From positions 248,001-312,000 of the forward strand of contig NZ_FXBQ01000001.1 in NCBI RefSeq assembly GCF_900177545.1: 64,000 nucleotides of DNA. The letters run 5' to 3'. The notes beneath the pieces are model-generated. The model had not been told where the DNA came from. It worked only from the letters and a program-made list of their open reading frames with translations, and searched no databases. Position numbers and translations under genes: made by a program. The stretch is from Maritimibacter sp. HL-12. Its GTDB lineage: Bacteria; Pseudomonadota; Alphaproteobacteria; Rhodobacterales; Rhodobacteraceae. Positions 1 through 9,812 of the stretch are shown here, in pieces; the stretch's first letter is position 1; every line of letters starts with the position of its first letter.

Positions 1-380
1 AGGCGCAGGCGATGCTTGCGCTCGGCAACCTGCACCTTTTGGGCCAGGGCGTGGCGCGCGATGCGGTCAGCGCGCTGCGATGGTTCCACAGGGCCCGCAT
101 GGCAGGCCGCGCCGAGGCGCTGTCCTACATCGGCGAAGTCTATGAGAAATCGCAGGCAAAACACGACCCGGAGCGTGCCGCGGCCTTCTACCTGCGCGCG
201 CTCAAGGCAGGCGATGGCTGGCCCACGAGCCGGATGGCCGCAAGCTGGGAGGCCGAGACCGCCCGCGCGCTGCAGCGGCTGTTGCAGGCGGCAGGCACCT
301 ATGACGGGCCGATCGACGGCGTGATCGGCGGCGGCTCACGCGCCGCGATGCGCGCGGTGATGGCGGCGCAGGACGACTGA
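1..380 (+). CDS. Sel1-like repeat protein with C-terminal peptidoglycan-binding domain (3' part only)
   Basis: Only the last 125 or so codons are in the window; the frame is already open at base 3. The first part reads as Sel1-like (TPR-related) helical repeats, with the typical small-residue pattern in ALGNLHLLGQGVARD followed by LRWFHRA and AALSYIGEVYE-type helices. The last 40 residues (ALQRLLQAAGTYDGPIDGVIGGGSR) look like a peptidoglycan-binding type 1 domain, which has the same L-x-x-x-G-x-Y-x-G-x-x-D-G pattern. Proteins with this architecture are usually envelope-associated scaffolds. The N-terminus, any signal peptide and the number of repeats lie outside the window. Confidence 0.7.
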   Translation, partial: AQAMLALGNLHLLGQGVARDAVSALRWFHRARMAGRAEALSYIGEVYEKSQAKHDPERAAAFYLRALKAGDGWPTSRMAASWEAETARALQRLLQAAGTYDGPIDGVIGGGSRAAMRAVMAAQDD

Positions 381-387
381 GCCCGGC

Positions 388-951
388 CTATTCGCTCCAG
401 CCGTGCACGTGCACGTCACGGCCCGAGTGGCGCTTCATGATCTCGGTGGCGAGCTTTTCCTTCTGCGCGTCCACCGTGCGCACCCAGATCAGGATGCCGC
501 CGTTCTCGATCTGCTGGCGGTAGTAGTCGCGATGCCCCTTGTCGGCCCGACGCGCCAGCAGCGTGCCGATCACCGCGCCCGGGGCTCCGCCGATCGCGGC
601 GACGCCGACCGAGGCGGCCAGCGTCGAGGCTGGCCCGAGCAGCGCCATCATCGCGATCCAGGAGCCGAGGAACAGGAAGCCCCCCACGATCGCGCCTTCC
701 ATCTCGCCCATCGCCTCTTCCGAGACAAAGGCGGCCCGCGGCGCGTCGGGGTTGTCTTCGAGATCCTTCGACTGCCAGAAGGCCGACCCGAGCTTCTCGC
801 GCACGGCCTCTTCGCTGCCCAGAACGGATATGTCATAGCGGCTGAAGCCTGCGATCATCAGGTCATACATCGCCGCCTGCATGGATTTGAAATCGTCGAA
901 CACGCCCACGGCCTCGGGAATGTCGATATAGGTTGTGCCACGGTCTGTCAT
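388..951 (-). CDS. Membrane-anchored stress-type protein with a central hydrophobic glycine-rich segment
   Basis: This 187-residue protein is not recognised with certainty. The N-terminal 45 residues (VFDDFKSMQAAMYDLMIAGFSRYDISVLG) resemble the short alpha/beta fold of general-stress 17M-like or DUF1269-like proteins. The middle (about residues 85-130) is strongly hydrophobic and rich in Gly and Ala, consistent with one or two membrane-inserted helices of the glycine-zipper kind. The C-terminus returns to a soluble segment ending in a His-rich tail (DVHVHGWSE). Two ATGs lie six bases apart; the SD GGAGGA directly abuts the upstream one, so the downstream ATG (position 951), six bases from the SD, is chosen. 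It is convergent with the Sel1 gene and appears monocistronic. Confidence 0.6.
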   Translation of the reverse strand: MTDRGTTYIDIPEAVGVFDDFKSMQAAMYDLMIAGFSRYDISVLGSEEAVREKLGSAFWQSKDLEDNPDAPRAAFVSEEAMGEMEGAIVGGFLFLGSWIAMMALLGPASTLAASVGVAAIGGAPGAVIGTLLARRADKGHRDYYRQQIENGGILIWVRTVDAQKEKLATEIMKRHSGRDVHVHGWSE

Positions 952-1029
952 CGTCATTCCTCCACGGATGAAACGCCGCTATCATACACCAAAATGCGAC
1001 GCTGCGCCTTGACATGACCCAAGTGCAAA

Positions 1030-1053
1030 GGCCCCGGACCTGCGCCCGGGGCC
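1030..1053 (-). terminator. Rho-independent terminator of the cox-like operon
   Basis: A perfect 8-bp stem (GGCCCCGG / CCGGGGCC) with an 8-nt loop lies 32 bases past the coxM-like stop. Read on the minus strand it is followed by TTT. It is the natural end of the minus-strand operon. Confidence 0.65.
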
Positions 1054-1084
1054 TGATGTTTGCGCATCGTGCAGGGAATGCGGC

Positions 1085-1867
1085 TCAGCCGGCGGCCTGC
1101 ACCGCTCTCTTGGTGAGCACGCCGATCAGGTGCGCGCGGTAGGCGGGCGAGCCGTGGATATCGCCGATCAGGTCATCCGCCGAGGCAGACAGCCCGTCGA
1201 GCGCCGCAGCCGAGAAATCCGACGCGAGCGCGGCCTCGGCTTCGGCCCAGCGAAACACGCCCGCTTCCGAGGCCCCGGTGACCGCCACGCGCACCCCGCC
1301 TTCGCCCTTCGAGACGAAAACGCCGACGAGCGCGAAGCGCGAGGCCGGTTGCTCGAACTTCACGTAAGCCGCCTTCGCGGGGATCGGAAAACGCACCTCG
1401 GTGATGATCTCGCCCTCCTCCAGCGCGGTCTCGAACAAGCCGGTGAAGTAATCGTCGGCGGCGATCTCGCGGGCATTGGTCACGATCGTGGCCCCCGAGC
1501 CAAGCGCCGCCGCCGGGTAGCAGGCGGAGGGATCGTTGTTGGCGAGCGAACCGCCGATGGTGCCCCGGTTGCGCACATGCGGATCGCCGATGCCGCGCGC
1601 GAGGTGGGCGAGCGCCGGATAGGCGGTTTGCCCGGCAACCTCGGTATGGGTGCTGGCCGCGCCCACGGTGAGCACCCCGCCCTCGGCGGAAATTCCCTTG
1701 AGCTCGGCAATCCCGGCCAGGGAAACCAGCGTCTCCGGCATCGCGAGGCGCTGCTTCAGGGTCGGGATCAGGGTTTGCCCGCCGGCGAGCGCCTGCGCGC
1801 CTTCCGCGCCCAGTGCTTTGACCGCTTCATCCAGCGTGGAGGGCCGTTCGAATTCGAATGCATACAT
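1085..1867 (-). CDS. FAD-binding medium subunit of a CO-dehydrogenase/xanthine-dehydrogenase family enzyme (CoxM-like)
   Basis: The protein has 260 residues, slightly shorter than typical CoxM. It carries the FAD-binding motifs of molybdopterin dehydrogenases: AGGQTLIP at about residues 28-35 and TIGGSLANNDP at 103-113. It should pass electrons from the 2Fe-2S subunit to FAD and then to quinone or another acceptor at the cytoplasmic face of the membrane. It is the last gene of the operon, 13 bases after the coxL-like gene and before a strong terminator. The order small-large-medium (S-L-M) is that of form II CODH-like enzymes, whereas true CO dehydrogenases are M-S-L. Confidence 0.9.
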   Translation of the reverse strand: MYAFEFERPSTLDEAVKALGAEGAQALAGGQTLIPTLKQRLAMPETLVSLAGIAELKGISAEGGVLTVGAASTHTEVAGQTAYPALAHLARGIGDPHVRNRGTIGGSLANNDPSACYPAAALGSGATIVTNAREIAADDYFTGLFETALEEGEIITEVRFPIPAKAAYVKFEQPASRFALVGVFVSKGEGGVRVAVTGASEAGVFRWAEAEAALASDFSAAALDGLSASADDLIGDIHGSPAYRAHLIGVLTKRAVQAAG

Positions 1868-1880
1868 CTGGTCGTCCTCC

Positions 1881-4244
1881 TTACTGGTTCATCGCTTCCC
1901 AGACCCGGGCGGGGCTGAGCGGCATGTCGATATGGGTCACGGGTTTGCCCGCCCGCTGAAGCGCGTCGACCACGGCGTTGACCACCGACGGCGGCGACCC
2001 GATCGCCCCGGCCTCGCCGCAGCCCTTCACGCCGAGCGGGTTGTGGGTGCAGGGCGTGGCGCAGGAATGGTCGATCGCGAAGAACGGCACGTCATCGGCC
2101 CGCGGCATGGCGTAATCCATGTAGGAGCCGGTGAGAAGCTGGCCGTTCTCGTCATAGACCGCCTGTTCGAGCAGCGCCTGCCCGATCCCCTGCCCGAGCC
2201 CGCCATGCACCTGCCCCGACACGATCATCGGGTTGACGATGTTGCCGAAATCGTCGGCGGCGGCGAAGCGCTCGATGGTCACCTTGCCGGTGTCGGGATC
2301 AACCTCGACCTCGCAGGCATAGGCCCCCGCCGGGTAGGTGAAGTTGTTGGGATCGTAGAACGCGGTTTCCTCCAGCCCCGGCTCGATATCTTCGAGCGGG
2401 TAGTTGTGCGGCACGTAGGCTGCCAGCGTCACGTCGCCCCAGGCCACCGACTTGTCGGTGCCCGCCACGGTGAACTGGCCGTCCTTGAGCTCGATATCGC
2501 CTTCCGAGGCTTCCATCAGGTGGGCCGCGATCTTCTTGGCCTTGTTGATGATCTTCTCGGTGGCGCGCACGATCGCGGAGCCGCCCACCGCCAGCGAGCG
2601 CGAGCCGTAGGTGCCCATGCCCATCGGCGTGTTGGCGGTGTCGCCGTGGACGATCTCGATCATGTTCGGGTCGATCCCGATCATCTCGGCCACCACCTGC
2701 GGGAAGGCGGTTTCATGCCCCTGGCCGTGGCTGTGCGAGCCGGTCATTACCACGAGGCCGCCGGTGGCGTTGACCCGCACCGTGGCGCTCTCGTAAAGCC
2801 CCGCCCGCGCGCCGAGCTGGCCGACGAGATGGCTGGGCGCGATGCCGCAGGCCTCGATGTAGCAGTTCACGCCGAGCCCGCGCAGCTTGCCGCGCGCCTT
2901 CGACTCCTCCAGCCGCTTCTCGAAGCCGGCGAGATCGGCGATCTCCTCGAGCTTGTCCATCGTCGCCACGTAGTCGCCGGTGTCGTATTCCACCGCCACC
3001 GGGGTGGCATAGGGGAACTCGGTGATGAAGTTCTGCCGCCTGAGCGCAATCGGATCGACGCCCAGTTCGCGCGCGGCCTTGTCGATCACCCGCTCAAGCT
3101 GGAACGTCGCCTCCGGCCGCCCGGCCCCGCGATAGGCATCGACCGGCACGGTGTTGGTGAACACCGCCTTCACGTTCACGTAGATCAGCGGCGTGCGGTA
3201 ATTGCCCGCCATCAGCGTGCCGTGCAGCCAGGTCGGCACCGAGGGCGCGAAAGTGCTGAGGTAGGCCCCCATGTTGGCATAGGTCTCGGTGCGCAGGGCG
3301 GCGAAGTTGTTGTCGCCATCCAGCGCCAGCTCGATCTTCGTCACATGATCACGCCCGTGGGCATCGGTCATGAAGGCTTCCGAGCGCGACGAGGTCCATT
3401 TGACCGGCCGCTTGATCTGCTTGGCGGCGAAGGTGCAGAAGGCTTCCTCGGCATAGTGGAAGATCTTCGAGCCGAAACCGCCGCCCACGTCGGGTGCCAC
3501 CACGCGCAGCTTGTGTTCGGGGATGCCGAGCACGAAGGCGCCCATCAGCAGACGGATCACGTGCGGGTTCTGCGAGGTGGTGTAGAGCGTGCTCTCGTCG
3601 TTGTGCGCGGCGTAATCACCGATCGCCACGCGCGGCTCCATCGGGTTGGCCACCAGCCGCTGGTTGCGCAGTTCAAGCGTGGTGACGTGGGCCGCCTCCT
3701 CGAAGGCCTTGTTCACCGCCTCGCGGTTTTCCTCGACGAACCCCCAGTCGTAGCAGAGGTTCGAGGTGAGATCGTCGTGCACCTTGGGCGCGCCCTCTTC
3801 GAGCGCCGCCTTCATATCGACCACCGCCGGCAATTCCTCGATCTCGACCTCGATGGCCTCGACCGCATCGCGCGCCTGCTCGGCCGTCGCGGCCACCACC
3901 GCGGCAATCGGGTCGCCGACATGGCGCACCTTGCCCTGGGCCAGCACCGGGTGGGCGGGCTCCTGCATCACCTCCCCGAAACGGTCGGTCACCTGCCAGC
4001 CGCAGGGCAGCCCGCCGATACCCTCGAAATCGGCCCCGGTGAACACCCGGATCACCCCGGGCATGTCCGCGGCGGCGCTGGTGTCGATCGAGGTGATGCG
4101 GCCATGGGCCACGTTCGAGCGCAGGAACGCGGCATAGACCTGCCCGCGCATGTTGATGTCGTCGGTATACCGGCCCTTGCCGGTAAGAAACCGCACGTCC
4201 TCGCGCCGCTTGTTCGGCGCGCCGATGCCTCCGTCTGCTGGCAT
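1881..4244 (-). CDS. Molybdopterin-binding large subunit, form II CO-dehydrogenase-like (CoxL-like)
   Basis: At 787 residues this is a full-length molybdenum hydroxylase large subunit. The active-site loop reads AYRGAGR (residues 370-376), the signature of form II enzymes; true form I CO dehydrogenase has AYRCSFR with the S-selanyl cysteine. The catalytic glutamate is kept in GCGEAGAIG (E744). The N-terminal ald_Xan_dh domain begins with [17 protein letters not shown] and is followed by two Mo-co-binding lobes. ATG 4244 is preceded by a good SD (GGGAGGA). The natural substrate of form II enzymes is generally unknown; CO at atmospheric concentration is not supported by the loop sequence. It lies between the small exported protein and the FAD subunit. 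Confidence 0.92.
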   Translation of the reverse strand: MPADGGIGAPNKRREDVRFLTGKGRYTDDINMRGQVYAAFLRSNVAHGRITSIDTSAAADMPGVIRVFTGADFEGIGGLPCGWQVTDRFGEVMQEPAHPVLAQGKVRHVGDPIAAVVAATAEQARDAVEAIEVEIEELPAVVDMKAALEEGAPKVHDDLTSNLCYDWGFVEENREAVNKAFEEAAHVTTLELRNQRLVANPMEPRVAIGDYAAHNDESTLYTTSQNPHVIRLLMGAFVLGIPEHKLRVVAPDVGGGFGSKIFHYAEEAFCTFAAKQIKRPVKWTSSRSEAFMTDAHGRDHVTKIELALDGDNNFAALRTETYANMGAYLSTFAPSVPTWLHGTLMAGNYRTPLIYVNVKAVFTNTVPVDAYRGAGRPEATFQLERVIDKAARELGVDPIALRRQNFITEFPYATPVAVEYDTGDYVATMDKLEEIADLAGFEKRLEESKARGKLRGLGVNCYIEACGIAPSHLVGQLGARAGLYESATVRVNATGGLVVMTGSHSHGQGHETAFPQVVAEMIGIDPNMIEIVHGDTANTPMGMGTYGSRSLAVGGSAIVRATEKIINKAKKIAAHLMEASEGDIELKDGQFTVAGTDKSVAWGDVTLAAYVPHNYPLEDIEPGLEETAFYDPNNFTYPAGAYACEVEVDPDTGKVTIERFAAADDFGNIVNPMIVSGQVHGGLGQGIGQALLEQAVYDENGQLLTGSYMDYAMPRADDVPFFAIDHSCATPCTHNPLGVKGCGEAGAIGSPPSVVNAVVDALQRAGKPVTHIDMPLSPARVWEAMNQ

Positions 4245-4319
4245 TCGATCCTCCCTGATGTGTTGCGGGGCCTTCTCCGACCCCTGCCGGTTTTCTGTCC
4301 TGTCCAGGCGACGCGTCGC

Positions 4320-4678
4320 CTAGTTGTTGTTCCAGATCGCGACGAGTTCCTGCGCCGCCCAACTGCGGTCATCGCCGCTGGATTCGCTCTGGATCACCAT
4401 CATCGCGTTGACCGAGCCGCCGCCGCCGATCGGACACATGACCACGACATCCTGCGCGCCCGGCTCAAGATCGTAGCCATAGAGCGACCAGGTGTCTTCG
4501 CCGGTACTGCCGCCGCCGTTGGCGAAGATGTAGCGGTTGATGACCAGCCGCGCCTTGTCCATGCAAAGCTGTTCGGAGGGCATGGTTCCCAGCTTGGTGA
4601 TCGACCAGCCTTCGGCCAGCACGGGCGTGGCACCGAAGGTGAGACCGCCGAGGGCGAGCGCAAGCCCGGCCGCCCGGA

Positions 4679-4682
<4 letters not shown>
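4320..4682 (-). CDS. Small exported protein of unknown function inside the cox-like operon
   Basis: The 120-residue protein starts with GTG at 4682, and its first base lies inside the stop of coxS (GTGA overlap of 4 bp), a hallmark of translational coupling. A clear signal peptide covers residues 1-23 or so (hydrophobic [11 protein letters not shown], cleavage near VLA-EG). The mature part has two cysteines (LCMDKAR and VVMCPIG), which could form a disulfide, and a glycine-rich patch. I do not recognise the family. It separates coxS from coxL, an unusual place for a secreted protein because the enzyme subunits have no export signal. It could be a periplasmic accessory of the system or an unrelated passenger. 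Confidence 0.75.
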
Positions 4683-5164
<482 letters not shown>

Positions 5165-5245
5165 AGTCTCCTCCCTGTGTGTTGTGTTTTGCCCGAAGTT
5201 AAGCACCAAGGCGCGGATTCGCCCAAATGTTTTTTCGGGAAATTC

Positions 5246-5263
5246 CATTCAAACCATTGAATG
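5246..5263. promoter_or_regulatory. 18-bp inverted repeat upstream of the coxS-like gene
   Basis: The sequence CATTCAA-ACCA-TTGAATG is an exact inverted repeat with 7-bp arms and a 4-bp spacer. It lies in the AT-rich gap between the molybdopterin-binding gene and coxS, 82 bases before the coxS start. The position suits an operator controlling an internal promoter for the enzyme subunits. The cognate regulator is not identifiable here. Confidence 0.45.
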
Positions 5264-5271
5264 TGAATGCT

Positions 5272-6279
5272 TTATAGCTTGCGTTCCCGCGGCTGACGCC
5301 GCCCCGGGGATTCCTTGAGCAAACCGCCCACCCCCATCGCGGCCACCTCTTGCGGGGCAAGGTCCAGCCCGGCGGCGAGCCGTTCGAGCACATGGTCGGC
5401 ACCGTTGCGCGCCGGCGACCGGGCACAGCCGGGCAGCCCGATCGCCGGGCGGCCATCGGCGAGGCTACCGTAGAACAACAGGTTGCCGGGATCGACCGGC
5501 ATGCCGACGCGCACCACCCGGCCGCCCGCGCGCCTCAGCGCCTCGGGGCCGGTATCGCGCGGATCGGAGGTGGCCGAGGCGGTGAGCACCAGAACCATCC
5601 CGGCCCGGGCCTCTGCGATGGCGGCGGCCAGCGGACCGATCTCGTGCGGCACCTCGACCACCCGGGCAAGGCGCATCCCGAGGCCCGAAAGCCGCGCCTC
5701 GATCGCGGCGGGGCCCTTGCCGGTGTCTTCCGCCGACCCTGCCGCATGCGTCGTGACGATCAGGTCCGCATCGGTCACCGTGATCGGCGCGAGCGTCAGC
5801 GCGCCCCGCCCCGCCGCTTCGGCCGCCACCACCAGTCCCGCGTCGATCGCGTAGGGAATAATCTTCACTGTCGCCACCAGCCCGCCCGGCCCCATCGAGG
5901 TCCAGGGCGCGACGGTGGCTAGCGAAATCAACTCCGACACCGCGTTGACCGCGTGCAACCGGCTCACGTCAAGCCGAGCGAGGCCGAAGCTCTCGGCGTG
6001 GATGTTCACCCTTCCGGTATGCGGCGTGGCCAGCCGCAGCCCCGCGGCACCGGGATCGGGCACCAGCGCGCGCGCGAGCGCCGCCGCCGCCTCGTCCTCG
6101 CCGATATCGTCGGGGCCAGAGCGCGCCACCGTCACAACGGCTATTCCGCCAGCGGCCAGCGCCGCCACGTCGTCTCGGGTCAGAACCCGGCCCTTGCGAA
6201 ATGATCCCCCGGGCAGCGCCACACTGTGCGCGAGCACCGCACCGACCGCCTCGGCGACGGGCACCGGGCCAAACTCCAT
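5272..6279 (-). CDS. Molybdopterin-binding protein (MoeA/MoCF domain) of the cox-like operon
   Basis: The 335-residue protein starts with the MoeA-like phrase VPVAEAVGAVLAHSVALPGGSFRKGRVL and contains a MoCF_biosynth-type fold (LVLTASATSDPRDTGPEALRRAGG at about 230-255; FYGSLADGRPAIGLPGCARSP near 270-290). Proteins of this kind accompany xanthine dehydrogenase and form II CODH clusters and are thought to help insert or mature the molybdenum cofactor. It overlaps the xdhC-like stop by ATGA, so the two are translationally coupled. It is shorter than MoeA and lacks the NTP-transferase domain that some fused homologues carry. Confidence 0.8.
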   Translation of the reverse strand: MEFGPVPVAEAVGAVLAHSVALPGGSFRKGRVLTRDDVAALAAGGIAVVTVARSGPDDIGEDEAAAALARALVPDPGAAGLRLATPHTGRVNIHAESFGLARLDVSRLHAVNAVSELISLATVAPWTSMGPGGLVATVKIIPYAIDAGLVVAAEAAGRGALTLAPITVTDADLIVTTHAAGSAEDTGKGPAAIEARLSGLGMRLARVVEVPHEIGPLAAAIAEARAGMVLVLTASATSDPRDTGPEALRRAGGRVVRVGMPVDPGNLLFYGSLADGRPAIGLPGCARSPARNGADHVLERLAAGLDLAPQEVAAMGVGGLLKESPGRRQPRERKL

Positions 6280-7250
6280 CAGCCCTGCCTCAGCCGCTGG
6301 GTGATCTGCGCCATCACCGATATCGCGATTTCGGGCGGGCTCTTCGCGCCGATGTCGAGCCCGATGGGCGCGTGGATCCGTGCGATCTCAGCCGGGCTGA
6401 AGCCGCGTTCGGTGAGCCGCTCCACCCGCTTGGCGTGGGTGCGCGTCGAGCCGAGGCAGCCGAGGTAGAACACATCCGCGCCCAGCGCCGCCTCGATCGC
6501 GGGGTCGTCGATCTTGGGATCGTGGCTCAGCGTCACCACCGCGGTGCGGGCATCGAGCCCGAGGGCGGGAAACACCTCGTCGGGGTAGTCCTCGTGGATC
6601 GCCTCGCCGGGAAACCTGTGGTCTGCGGCAAAGGCCCCGCGCGGATCGACGATCACCGGGTCATAACCCGCCAGCCGCGCCATCGGCACCAGCGCCTGCG
6701 CGATGTGCACCGCGCCGACGATCAGCATCCGCAAGGGCGGGTTGTGCACCGCGACGAAGGTTTCGCCATCTTCCTCGAAGCCCGACCGATCGGCGCGGAA
6801 CCGCTCGGGGAAGGCCTCCGGTCGGGCCAGCCGCCGCGCCCAGCTTTCGGTCTCGACCACGTAGGCCACTGGCTCGCGCGCCGCGCGCGCCGCCACCATT
6901 TCGGCCAGCATCGCCTCGGGGATCTGCGCCCCCACCGGCTCGACCAGGACCCGGATCGTGCCGCCACAGGCCAGCCCGACCGCGAAGGCGCTGTCGTCCG
7001 ATACGCCATAGCTCAACAGCCGGCTCTCGCCCGCCGCCAATGCCTCGCCGGCCTCGACCACCACCGCCCCCTCGACGCAGCCGCCCGACACCGAGCCTTC
7101 GATCTCGCCTGCGCCCGACACCACGAGCTGGCTGCCCACCGGGCGCGGTGCCGAACCCCATGTCTGCACCACCGTGGCCAGCACCGCGCCCCGGCCCGCC
7201 CGATGCCAGGCCAGCGCGGTCTCTGGAATGTTGTCGAAGCTTTCCGCCAT
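6279..7250 (-). CDS. XdhC/CoxI family molybdenum-cofactor maturation protein
   Basis: The 323-residue protein contains the XdhC_CoxI domain at the N-terminus (GSAPRPVGS at 32-40 and SVSGGCVEG at 53-61, with the conserved Cys58) and a C-terminal Rossmann-type XdhC_C domain (about 170-300, LRMLIVGAVHIAQAL). XdhC proteins bind the molybdenum cofactor, promote its sulfuration and deliver it to the apo-hydroxylase. ATG 7250 was chosen because family homology starts there; an upstream in-frame extension is out of character. It is the first gene of the cox-like operon and lies 74 bases after malate synthase, with no obvious terminator between them. Confidence 0.88.
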   Translation of the reverse strand: MAESFDNIPETALAWHRAGRGAVLATVVQTWGSAPRPVGSQLVVSGAGEIEGSVSGGCVEGAVVVEAGEALAAGESRLLSYGVSDDSAFAVGLACGGTIRVLVEPVGAQIPEAMLAEMVAARAAREPVAYVVETESWARRLARPEAFPERFRADRSGFEEDGETFVAVHNPPLRMLIVGAVHIAQALVPMARLAGYDPVIVDPRGAFAADHRFPGEAIHEDYPDEVFPALGLDARTAVVTLSHDPKIDDPAIEAALGADVFYLGCLGSTRTHAKRVERLTERGFSPAEIARIHAPIGLDIGAKSPPEIAISVMAQITQRLRQG

Positions 7251-7324
7251 GCACGGCCTCCCGTCGGCAAGCGTGGCACCGCCCTTGCTTCGGCGCAAGA
7301 CCCCTGCGCAGCCGTTGCGCCGCG

Positions 7325-9454
7325 TCAGCCCTCCGCCTTGCGCTCCAGCCTGCGGGCATGCAGCACCGGTTCGGTGTAGCCCGAGGGCTGCATCCGGCCA
7401 CGGAACACCAGATCGCATGCGGCCTGGAAAGCCACGCCGTCAAACCCTGGTGCGATCGGCCGGTAGACCGGATCGTCGGCATTCTGGCGGTCGACGACCT
7501 CGGCCATGCGGTGCATCGCGTCCATCACCTGTTGCTCGCTCACCACGCCGTGCAGCAGCCAGTTGGCCAGCGCCTGCGACGAGATCCGGCAGGTGGCGCG
7601 GTCTTCCATCAGGCCGACGTCGTGGATATCGGGCACCGTGGAGCAGCCGATCCCGGCGTCGATCCAGCGCACCACGTAGCCAAGGATTCCTTGCGCGTTG
7701 TTCTCGATCTCGGCGCGGATTTCGTCGTCCGACCAGTCCACCTCTTCGGCGAGCGGGATGGTGAGAAGGTCGTCAAGCGAGGCGCGCGCGCCCCCGGCCG
7801 CGATCTCGCCCTGCCGGGCCAGCACGTCGACCTTGTGGTAATGCGTGGCGTGCAGCGTGGCGGCGGTTGGCGACGGCACCCAGGCGCAGTTGGCACCGGC
7901 CTCGGGGTGGGCGATCTTCTCGCGCAGCATCTCGGCCATCCGGTCGGGTGCCGCCCACATCCCCTTGCCGATCTGGGCGCGGCCCCGAAGCCCGCAGGCG
8001 ATCCCGATATCGACGTTGCGATCCTCGTAGGCCTTGATCCAGGCCGCGCCCTTCATGTCGCCCTTGCGCAGCATCGGACCGGCTTCGATCGAGGTGTGAA
8101 TCTCGTCGCCCGTGCGGTCGAGAAAGCCGGTGTTGATGAAGGCCACGCGGTTGCGGGCGGCGCGGATGCATGCCTTGAGATTGGCCGAGGTGCGCCGCTC
8201 TTCGTCCATGATCCCGAGCTTCACCGTGTAACGCGGCAGGCCCAGAACCGCTTCGACGCGCGAAAACAGCTCGTCGGCGAAGGCGACTTCCTCGGGCCCG
8301 TGCATCTTCGGCTTGACCACGTAGATGCTGCCGGTAGCCGAATTCCGCCGGGCATCGAGATCGTGCATCGCCGCGAGCGTGGTCATCATCGCGTCCATGA
8401 TCCCCTCGGGCACCTCGCGTCCCTCGCGGTCGCGGATCGCCGGGGTGGTCATCAGGTGGCCGACGTTGCGCACCAGCATCAGTGCGCGGCCCTTGAGCGT
8501 AACCTCGCCGCCGCCGGGGGCGTGAAAGGTCATGTCCTCCGCGAGCCTGCGGGTGAAGGTCCGGCCGCCCTTGGTCACCTCCTCGGTCAAACCGCCCTGC
8601 ATCAGCCCGAGCCAGTTGTCATAGGCCGCGACCTTGTCGGCGGCATCGACGCAGGCAACGCTGTCTTCGCAATCCATGATCGCCGAGAGCGCCGATTCGA
8701 GCCGGATGTCGGACACCCCTGCGCGGTCGTCCTGCCCGACCGGGGTGGAGGCGTCGATCTCGATGACGATGTGCAGCCCGTTGTTGACGAGAACCACCGC
8801 CTCGGGCGCATCCTGCGTGCCGCGCCAGCCGACAAACCGAGACGGGTCGGCCAGTTCCGGCACCAGTGCGCCGTTCTCCACCCGGTAGGCGCCCACGTCG
8901 AAATGGCTGCCGCCCGCGAGCGGCACCGCCTCGTCGAGAAAGCGCCGCCCCCAGGCGATCACCTCGCGGCCCCGGGCGCTGTCATACCCGCCCGCTTGCG
9001 GCTTGCTGCCCAGCGCATCGGTGCCGTAGAGCGCATCGTAGAGCGAGCCCCAGCGGGCGTTGGCGGCGTTGAGCGCGTAGCGCGCGTTGGTGATCGGCAC
9101 CACCAGTTGCGGCCCGGGAATCGTTGCGATCTCGAGGTCGACATCGGCGGTTTCGATGGCAAGATCCGCGCCCTCGGGCAGCAGGTAGCCGATCTCCTCA
9201 AGGAAAGCGCGGTAGGTGGCGGGGTCGATCGGCTGGCCGCGCCGGGCGATGTGCCAGGCGTCGATCTTCTGCTGCATCACCTCGCGGACCTCCAGTAGCG
9301 CGCGGTTCTTCGGCGCAAGATCGTCCACGATGGCGGCAAATCCCTTCCAGAAATCCTTCGCCTTCACACCGCTGCGCGGCAAGGCCCGCGCCTCGACGAA
9401 AAGCGCCAGTTCCGGCGCGATGCTGAGCCCGAATTGCTCGACCCGGCGTTCCAT
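7325..9454 (-). CDS. glcB: Malate synthase G
   Basis: The 709-residue protein matches the length of the large monomeric G isoform, which condenses glyoxylate with acetyl-CoA to give malate in the cytoplasm. Recognisable blocks are [21 protein letters not shown]-type N-terminal sequence, the central [16 protein letters not shown], and the C-terminal [16 protein letters not shown]. The start (ATG 9454) follows the SD GGGGAGAG. No isocitrate lyase is present in the window, so glyoxylate could come from glycolate, purine or ethylmalonyl-CoA routes; in many Rhodobacteraceae acetate is assimilated through the last. Its promoter carries an exact palindrome in the spacer. Confidence 0.95.
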   Translation of the reverse strand: MERRVEQFGLSIAPELALFVEARALPRSGVKAKDFWKGFAAIVDDLAPKNRALLEVREVMQQKIDAWHIARRGQPIDPATYRAFLEEIGYLLPEGADLAIETADVDLEIATIPGPQLVVPITNARYALNAANARWGSLYDALYGTDALGSKPQAGGYDSARGREVIAWGRRFLDEAVPLAGGSHFDVGAYRVENGALVPELADPSRFVGWRGTQDAPEAVVLVNNGLHIVIEIDASTPVGQDDRAGVSDIRLESALSAIMDCEDSVACVDAADKVAAYDNWLGLMQGGLTEEVTKGGRTFTRRLAEDMTFHAPGGGEVTLKGRALMLVRNVGHLMTTPAIRDREGREVPEGIMDAMMTTLAAMHDLDARRNSATGSIYVVKPKMHGPEEVAFADELFSRVEAVLGLPRYTVKLGIMDEERRTSANLKACIRAARNRVAFINTGFLDRTGDEIHTSIEAGPMLRKGDMKGAAWIKAYEDRNVDIGIACGLRGRAQIGKGMWAAPDRMAEMLREKIAHPEAGANCAWVPSPTAATLHATHYHKVDVLARQGEIAAGGARASLDDLLTIPLAEEVDWSDDEIRAEIENNAQGILGYVVRWIDAGIGCSTVPDIHDVGLMEDRATCRISSQALANWLLHGVVSEQQVMDAMHRMAEVVDRQNADDPVYRPIAPGFDGVAFQAACDLVFRGRMQPSGYTEPVLHARRLERKAEG

Positions 9455-9498
9455 GCGTCTCTCCCCAGTATACCATTGTGTGCCGTTCGCTTGCGCCA

Positions 9499-9527
9499 CG
9501 GATAGGAAATAAGTTTCCTATAGGCAA
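9499..9527 (-). promoter_or_regulatory. Promoter of malate synthase with an operator filling the spacer
   Basis: On the minus strand TTGCCT (9522-9527) and TATCCG (9499-9504) are spaced by 17 bp. The palindrome ATAGGAAA-CTTA-TTTCCTAT (9502-9521), with 8-bp exact arms, occupies the spacer and the edge of the -10. A protein bound there would block RNA polymerase, so repression is the likely mode. The regulator is unknown. Confidence 0.5.
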
Positions 9528-9546
9528 CACGGGAAATCGCAGCCGG

Positions 9547-9711
9547 TCATTTCTGGCGACCGGCCGCTCCTTTCGCGCCCTTCCGGCAGGCATCGGAACA
9601 ATAGCGCAGCGCCGCCCAGTCGCGCGCCCATTTGCGCCGCCACGTGAAAGGCCGCCCGCATCGGGCACAGGTCTTGACCGGCAGATCGGATTTGCGGCGC
9701 ATCTTCGGCAT
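9547..9711 (-). CDS. DUF2256 domain-containing small zinc-ribbon-like protein
   Basis: This 54-residue protein is short and very basic. It has the DUF2256 pattern: [19 protein letters not shown], then an aromatic W and a second pair in RYCSDACR. The four cysteines (15, 18, 38 and 42) are spaced as a likely zinc site. DUF2256 proteins are widespread, of unknown function, and often lie near photolyase-like genes; no such gene is seen here. The ATG at 9711 has only a modest SD. It sits between the divergent pepN and malate synthase genes. Confidence 0.85.
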   Translation of the reverse strand: MPKMRRKSDLPVKTCARCGRPFTWRRKWARDWAALRYCSDACRKGAKGAAGRQK

Positions 9712-9812
9712 GGCCGCAAGGTGGTAGCGCGGGCGCGCCCCGGCAAGCCCCGTTGCAGCCGCCCGCCCGCCCCCCTACCTTGCCCGCAACCGATGCCCGG
9801 AAAGGACGCCCG

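Noticed and set aside
1009-1026. FNR-like word TTGAC-N4-CCCAA before the gene ending at 388
   Set aside because: Only one half-site fits, the second lacks the ATCAA core, and it is not placed relative to a recognisable promoter.
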